A stretch of 64,000 bases of DNA, from positions 62,001 through 126,000 of the forward strand of contig NZ_KQ948734.1 of NCBI RefSeq assembly GCF_001514195.1, written 5' to 3'. Source of the DNA: Streptomyces griseorubiginosus. GTDB lineage: Bacteria; Actinomycetota; Actinomycetes; Streptomycetales; Streptomycetaceae. Each line of letters starts with the position of its first letter. Position 1 is the stretch's first letter. The position numbers were made by a program, and so were the translations under genes. The notes beneath the pieces were generated by a model. It was given only the letters and a program-made list of their open reading frames with translations, made no database searches and was not told the origin of the DNA. Below are positions 60,584 to 64,000 of this stretch, piece by piece.

Positions 60584-61870
60584 GTGACTGAGCCGCTCTC
60601 CGAAAACACCGCCGATGTCATCGTCGTCGGCGCGGGGCCGGCCGGCTCCACCACCGCCTACCACCTCGCCAAGGCCGGACTCGACGTGCTCCTGCTGGAG
60701 AAGACCGAGTTCCCGCGCGAGAAGGTGTGCGGCGACGGCCTGACCCCGCGTGCCGTCAAACAGCTCGTCGCCATGGGCATCGACGTCTCCGAGGAGGCCG
60801 GCTGGCTGCGCAACAAGGGCCTGCGGATCATCGGCGGCGGGGTGCGGCTCCAGCTGGACTGGCCTGATCTGGCCTCCTTCCCCGACTACGGCCTGGTCCG
60901 CAAGCGCGACGACTTCGACGAGCAGCTCGCCCGCCAGGCCCAGAAGGCCGGGGCCCGGCTGTACGAGCGCTGCAACGTCGGCGCCCCGATCACCGACGAG
61001 CGCACCGGCCGTATCACCGGCGTCCACGCGAAGCTGGGCGAGGACAAGCGCGAAGTCACCTTCCACGCGCCCCTGGTGGTGGCCGCCGACGGCAACTCCA
61101 CCCGGCTCTCCCTCGCGATGGGCCTGCACCGCCGCGAGGACCGCCCGATGGGCGTCGCCGTACGGACGTACTTCGAGAGCCCCCGCCACGAGGACGACTA
61201 CCTGGAGTCCTGGCTGGAGCTGTGGGACCGGCGCGGACCCGGCGAGGACCGGCTGCTGCCCGGCTACGGCTGGATCTTCGGCATGGGCGACGGCACCTCC
61301 AACGTCGGCCTCGGCGTGCTGAACACCTCCGACTCCTTCAAGGAGCTCGACTGGCGCGAGGTGCTGAAGGCCTGGTGCGCCTCCATGCCCGAGGACTGGG
61401 GCTACACGCCGGAGAACATGACCGGGCCGATCCGCGGGGCCGCCCTGCCCATGGCCTTCAACCGCCAGCCCCACTACACGCGCGGCCTGCTGCTCGTCGG
61501 CGACGCCGGCGGCCTGGTGAACCCCTTCAACGGCGAGGGCATCGCCTACGCCATGGAGTCCGGCCAGATCGCCGCCGACGTCATCGTGCAGGCCCACGCC
61601 CGGTCGACCCCGGCCGGGCGCGAGATGGCCCTCCAGCGCTACCCGCGCGTCCTGAAGGACACCTACGGCGGCTACTACACGCTGGGCCGCGCCTTCGTGA
61701 AGCTCATCGGCAACCCGAAGGTCATGAAGATCGCGGCCCAGCGCGGGCTGACCCACCCGGTGCTCATGAAGTTCACCCTGAAGATGCTCGCCAACCTCAC
61801 CGACCCCACGGGCGGCGACGCGATGGACCGGATCATCAACGGGCTGAGCAAGGTGGCGCCGAAGGCGTGA
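60584..61870 (+). CDS. Geranylgeranyl reductase family flavoprotein, probably for menaquinone side chains
   Basis: The 428-residue protein has the FAD-binding fold (ADVIVVGAGPAGSTTAYHLAKAGLDVLLLEK), the motif FPREKVCGDGLTPRAVKQL, and LLLVGDAGGLVNPFNGEGIAYAMESG. It belongs to the geranylgeranyl reductase family, which includes MenJ that partly saturates the isoprenoid chain of menaquinone. It sits close to menG, which supports that role. GGGGAG lies 9 bases before the GTG start. A hairpin follows. Confidence 0.9.
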   Translation: MTEPLSENTADVIVVGAGPAGSTTAYHLAKAGLDVLLLEKTEFPREKVCGDGLTPRAVKQLVAMGIDVSEEAGWLRNKGLRIIGGGVRLQLDWPDLASFPDYGLVRKRDDFDEQLARQAQKAGARLYERCNVGAPITDERTGRITGVHAKLGEDKREVTFHAPLVVAADGNSTRLSLAMGLHRREDRPMGVAVRTYFESPRHEDDYLESWLELWDRRGPGEDRLLPGYGWIFGMGDGTSNVGLGVLNTSDSFKELDWREVLKAWCASMPEDWGYTPENMTGPIRGAALPMAFNRQPHYTRGLLLVGDAGGLVNPFNGEGIAYAMESGQIAADVIVQAHARSTPAGREMALQRYPRVLKDTYGGYYTLGRAFVKLIGNPKVMKIAAQRGLTHPVLMKFTLKMLANLTDPTGGDAMDRIINGLSKVAPKA

Positions 61871-61893
61871 CGCGCGCCCGGGAGTCGGGCGCC

Positions 61894-61928
61894 GCCCTGG
61901 AGGCCGGTGCCCCTCAGGCCTCCAGGGC
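61894..61928. terminator. Bidirectional hairpin overlapping the end of the deformylase gene
   Basis: GCCCTGGAGGCC (61894-61905) pairs perfectly with GGCCTCCAGGGC (61917-61928). The right arm encodes the last residues of the deformylase. It lies between two convergent genes. Confidence 0.7.
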
Positions 61929-62561
61929 GCCCTGAGCGCCCTTCAGCGCCTCCACGTTGGCGGCCCGGCGGGCGAACACCTCGTCCCGCCGGTCCGCCGC
62001 CTGCCGCAACGCCTCCTTGCGGTCCCGCCCGGACAGCCGGTCGACATACACGTGCCCGTTCACATGGTCGGTCTCGTGCGCCAGGCAGCGCGCGAAGTAG
62101 CCGGTCCCCTCGATCACGAGCGGCTCGCCGTCCCTGTCGAACCCGCGCACCACGGCCCGGTCCGGACGCGGTACGTCCATCACGGCACCCGGCACGGACA
62201 GGCAGCCCTCGCCGTCGTCGACCAGCCTGCGCGCGGACGGGTCGAGCGGGTCGAGGACCGGGTTGACGATGTGTCCGACATGTCGGACACCGTCGTCGTC
62301 GGGGCAGTCGTACACGAACAGCCGCAGGTCGACGTCGACTTGGTTGGCCGCGAGTCCGGCCCCGTCCGCGATGTACATCGTGAGGAACATGTCGTCGATC
62401 AGCGCGGCCAGGTCGGGCCCGAACTCGGTCACGTCCCGGCACGGCCGGTGCAGGATCTCCTCGCCGACCTCCGTGATGCGCCGGACCCGCCTGCGCCGGG
62501 CCTCGGGCGCGAGCCGCGGGTACGAGTCGGTGGGACGGCCCTGTACGAACACACTGGGCAT
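61914..62561 (-). CDS. def: Peptide deformylase
   Basis: The 215-residue protein has the three deformylase motifs: GAGLAANQ, EGCLSVPG, and HETDHVNG (HExxH). It removes the formyl group from nascent protein N-termini. AGGAG lies 9 bases before the ATG. The N-terminal extension of about 30 basic residues (APEARRRRVRRITEVG) is normal for actinobacterial type-2-like enzymes. Confidence 0.95.
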   Translation of the reverse strand: MPSVFVQGRPTDSYPRLAPEARRRRVRRITEVGEEILHRPCRDVTEFGPDLAALIDDMFLTMYIADGAGLAANQVDVDLRLFVYDCPDDDGVRHVGHIVNPVLDPLDPSARRLVDDGEGCLSVPGAVMDVPRPDRAVVRGFDRDGEPLVIEGTGYFARCLAHETDHVNGHVYVDRLSGRDRKEALRQAADRRDEVFARRAANVEALKGAQGALEA

Positions 62562-62663
62562 GGTGAAGTCTCCTGTCCTGTAGGGGCGGTGCGCAGGTGC
62601 GCCGCCCGCACCCATCCAACCCCGGACAGGGCGACGGCAGGGCCTCCGATCCCGGACAGGACG

Positions 62664-62704
62664 ACGGAAGGGCCGCAGCCCCCGAGCGGCTGCGGCCCTT
62701 CCGT
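62664..62704 (-). terminator. Long hairpin terminator downstream of the NlpC/P60 gene
   Basis: A perfect 17-base stem (62664-62680 with 62688-62704) encloses a 7-base loop. It lies 45 bases after the minus-strand stop. Two imperfect direct repeats starting CCGGACAGG precede it. Confidence 0.85.
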
Positions 62705-62748
62705 GTGTTCGTGCTGTTCTGTGACTCGATGTCCCAGGTGTCCCGGTG

Positions 62749-63555
62749 TCAGAGCACCCGCACCGCGCCGGTCGGCGGGTCGTACGACAGCGGCTTCTCG
62801 GCGACGCCCGTCGAGGGGTTCTGCGCGCCGACGAACATGCCGTCGCCGACGTACACCGCCACGTGGTACGCGCTGCCCGCGCTGCCCCAGTACAGGATGT
62901 CGCCCGGCTGAAGGTTGCTCAGCGAGACCTGGGTGCCGGCCGTCGACTGGTCCTGCGAGACGCGCGGCAGGTCGATGCCCACCTGCTTGAAGGCCGTCTG
63001 GACGAGACCGGAGCAGTCCCAGGAGCTGGGGCCGGTGCCGCCGGAGACGTACGCGTCGCCGATCTGCGCCTTCACGAAGGCGATGACGGCCGCGGCCGAA
63101 CCGGTCGCCGTGGACGAGCTCGTGGAGACGCTCGCGCCCGCCGAGGCGGACAGGGTGGCCCGCGCGGAGCTGCGTGAGGCGGCTTCCTCGGCGGCGGCCC
63201 TGCGGGCCTCCTCGGCCTTCTTCTTGGCCTCCGCCTTCTTCTTGGCCTCGGCGAGGTCGGCCTTGGCCTGCTTGGCGGCGCTCGCGGCGGCCGCGTCACG
63301 CTCCGCCTGGAGCTGGTAGTTGGCGGCCGCCTGCTGCATGGCGTCGGCGGACTCGGCGACCTGGCTGCCCAGGTCGGCCGAGAGGGTGGGCAGTTCGATG
63401 GTCTGCGTCGTCGACTCGGCGGCGAACGCCGAAGCCGACGCGCCCGCCGCTGCCATGCTGAGAACGCCACCGGCGACTCCGGCACGCACGGCGATCGAAG
63501 TCGTCGCGCTGCGGCGGGGTTTCCGGTGGCTGCGTATGTGAGCGGTGTGGGACAT
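62749..63555 (-). CDS. Secreted NlpC/P60 (C40) cell-wall hydrolase
   Basis: The 268-residue protein has a signal peptide (RSATTSIAVRAGVAGGVLSMAAAGASASAFA). An Ala/Lys/Glu-rich coiled-coil region follows (LQAERDAAAASAAKQAKADLAEAKKKAEAKKKAEEARR). The C40 domain has DCSGLVQTAFKQVG (Cys), SAYHVAVYVGDGMFVG (His) and QNPSTG. It cuts peptidoglycan stem peptides. ATG at 63555 is chosen to begin the signal peptide; an in-frame ATG about 10 codons earlier (in EEPLIPVGL) with AAGGT upstream is an alternative. Confidence 0.92.
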   Translation of the reverse strand: MSHTAHIRSHRKPRRSATTSIAVRAGVAGGVLSMAAAGASASAFAAESTTQTIELPTLSADLGSQVAESADAMQQAAANYQLQAERDAAAASAAKQAKADLAEAKKKAEAKKKAEEARRAAAEEAASRSSARATLSASAGASVSTSSSTATGSAAAVIAFVKAQIGDAYVSGGTGPSSWDCSGLVQTAFKQVGIDLPRVSQDQSTAGTQVSLSNLQPGDILYWGSAGSAYHVAVYVGDGMFVGAQNPSTGVAEKPLSYDPPTGAVRVL

Positions 63556-64000
63556 GAGACCAACTGGTATCAGGGGCTCCTCCATACCTTCAAGAAACGT
63601 GGGCTGCGCCACAGTTGTTCAATCGGCGGCCCGAATTCATGGTGGGCGGCTCTTTATTGACGCCGTAACGGACATTGCGGACGCACGTGATCAAGCCTGT
63701 GATCATGGGCTTTCGCTGTTACGCCCGAATTGACCCGCATCTACCATCGGTTGAGGCCGTTGGCCAAGCCCCGGTCCTGAGGGGCCCTCACGCATGTGGC
63801 GGAGGTCACGCAACGGTTACGGCGGCGGTTGCGTCCTGAGTCGGCCACCGCTCGTGAATGTGCGCACGCGTCCACATCCGTCCTCGCGGCTCCCCCTGAT
63901 GTGTGAACGCGGTCCTCTACCAAGCGCTCTCGTCCAGCACCAATTTGCATGCAGGGGAACTCTCTTGATATTGAGACGCCTTCTCTTACCTGCATCGACT
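63556..64000. other. 445-base region upstream of the NlpC/P60 gene
   Basis: No convincing gene is visible. It must hold the promoter of the NlpC/P60 gene. I looked for the c-di-AMP (ydaO) riboswitch that precedes some Streptomyces cell-wall hydrolase genes and did not find its conserved cores. A short minus-strand frame (63741-63995) has no domain signal. Confidence 0.5.

Noticed and set aside
63741..63995. An 84-codon minus-strand frame at the window end
   Set aside because: Cys/Arg-rich composition, no Shine-Dalgarno and no similarity to a known fold; it lies in a promoter region.
63556..64000. Possible c-di-AMP (ydaO) riboswitch upstream of the NlpC/P60 gene
   Set aside because: I could not find the conserved core segments of that riboswitch on the minus strand.

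Overview
This window is a piece of a high-GC actinobacterial chromosome, almost certainly Streptomyces. The GC content is very high. GTG starts and 4-base start/stop overlaps (ATGA, GTGA) are common. The gene set fits the genus: GAF-ANTAR, STAS and SpoIIE-type signalling proteins, an HTH/DUF397/HATPase regulatory locus, a PucR regulator, the futalosine menaquinone route, UdgX, and Tat-exported or lipid-anchored enzymes. I see no rRNA, tRNA, CRISPR array, transposase or phage gene.

Layout. 1-6.7 kb is a stress/signalling block: the 3' end of a membrane desaturase, three DUF5994 paralogues, two GAF-ANTAR proteins, a STAS antagonist, a PAS-GAF-PP2C phosphatase, a tiny membrane protein and a PRC-barrel protein. 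A SigB-like promoter lies before the third DUF5994 gene. 7-15.7 kb holds hemL, a histidine phosphatase, a NodB-like lipoprotein and a full system II cytochrome c maturation operon (ResA/CcdA/ResB/CcsB), closed by a strong bidirectional terminator. 15.8-20.2 kb is a nucleobase cluster: PucR regulator, cytosine-type deaminase, Fe(II) oxygenase and NCS1 permease.

20.8-27.4 kb and 48.3-61.9 kb carry dispersed futalosine-pathway genes. These are mqnL, mqnP, mqnM and mqnE in the first part, and mqnA, mqnC, menG and a geranylgeranyl-reductase-like flavoprotein in the second. mqnB and mqnD are not in the window. An uncharacterised 156-residue protein is translationally coupled between mqnL and mqnP. 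27.5-35.8 kb contains UdgX, a GNAT enzyme and a TetR-controlled fatty-acid block (MaoC hydratase with a repetitive leader, two-domain FabG, thiolase, acyl-CoA ligase). A shared palindromic element sits before fabG/thiolase and again before the ligase.

35.8-47.7 kb is more accessory: a secreted PNGase A-like amidase divergent from a VCBS-repeat protein, with a DasR-like site between them; an HTH/DUF397/HATPase locus; a CGNR regulator plus LysE exporter sharing an inverted repeat; a Tat-exported KstD-like flavoprotein; and a large secreted subtilase with sedolisin-like catalytic motifs. 49-59 kb adds a Ser/Thr kinase, an orphan prepilin peptidase, a GH18 lipoprotein and a MatAB-like exopolysaccharide operon that runs into menG. 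The window ends with peptide deformylase and a secreted NlpC/P60 hydrolase.

The most notable points are the CGNR/LysE shared operator, the TetR regulon element, the hybrid S8/S53 protease, the nucleobase cluster with an oxygenase lacking the usual 2-oxoglutarate arginine, the DasR-like site by the PNGase, and a four-copy intergenic repeat family, one copy of which forms the tail of PucR.
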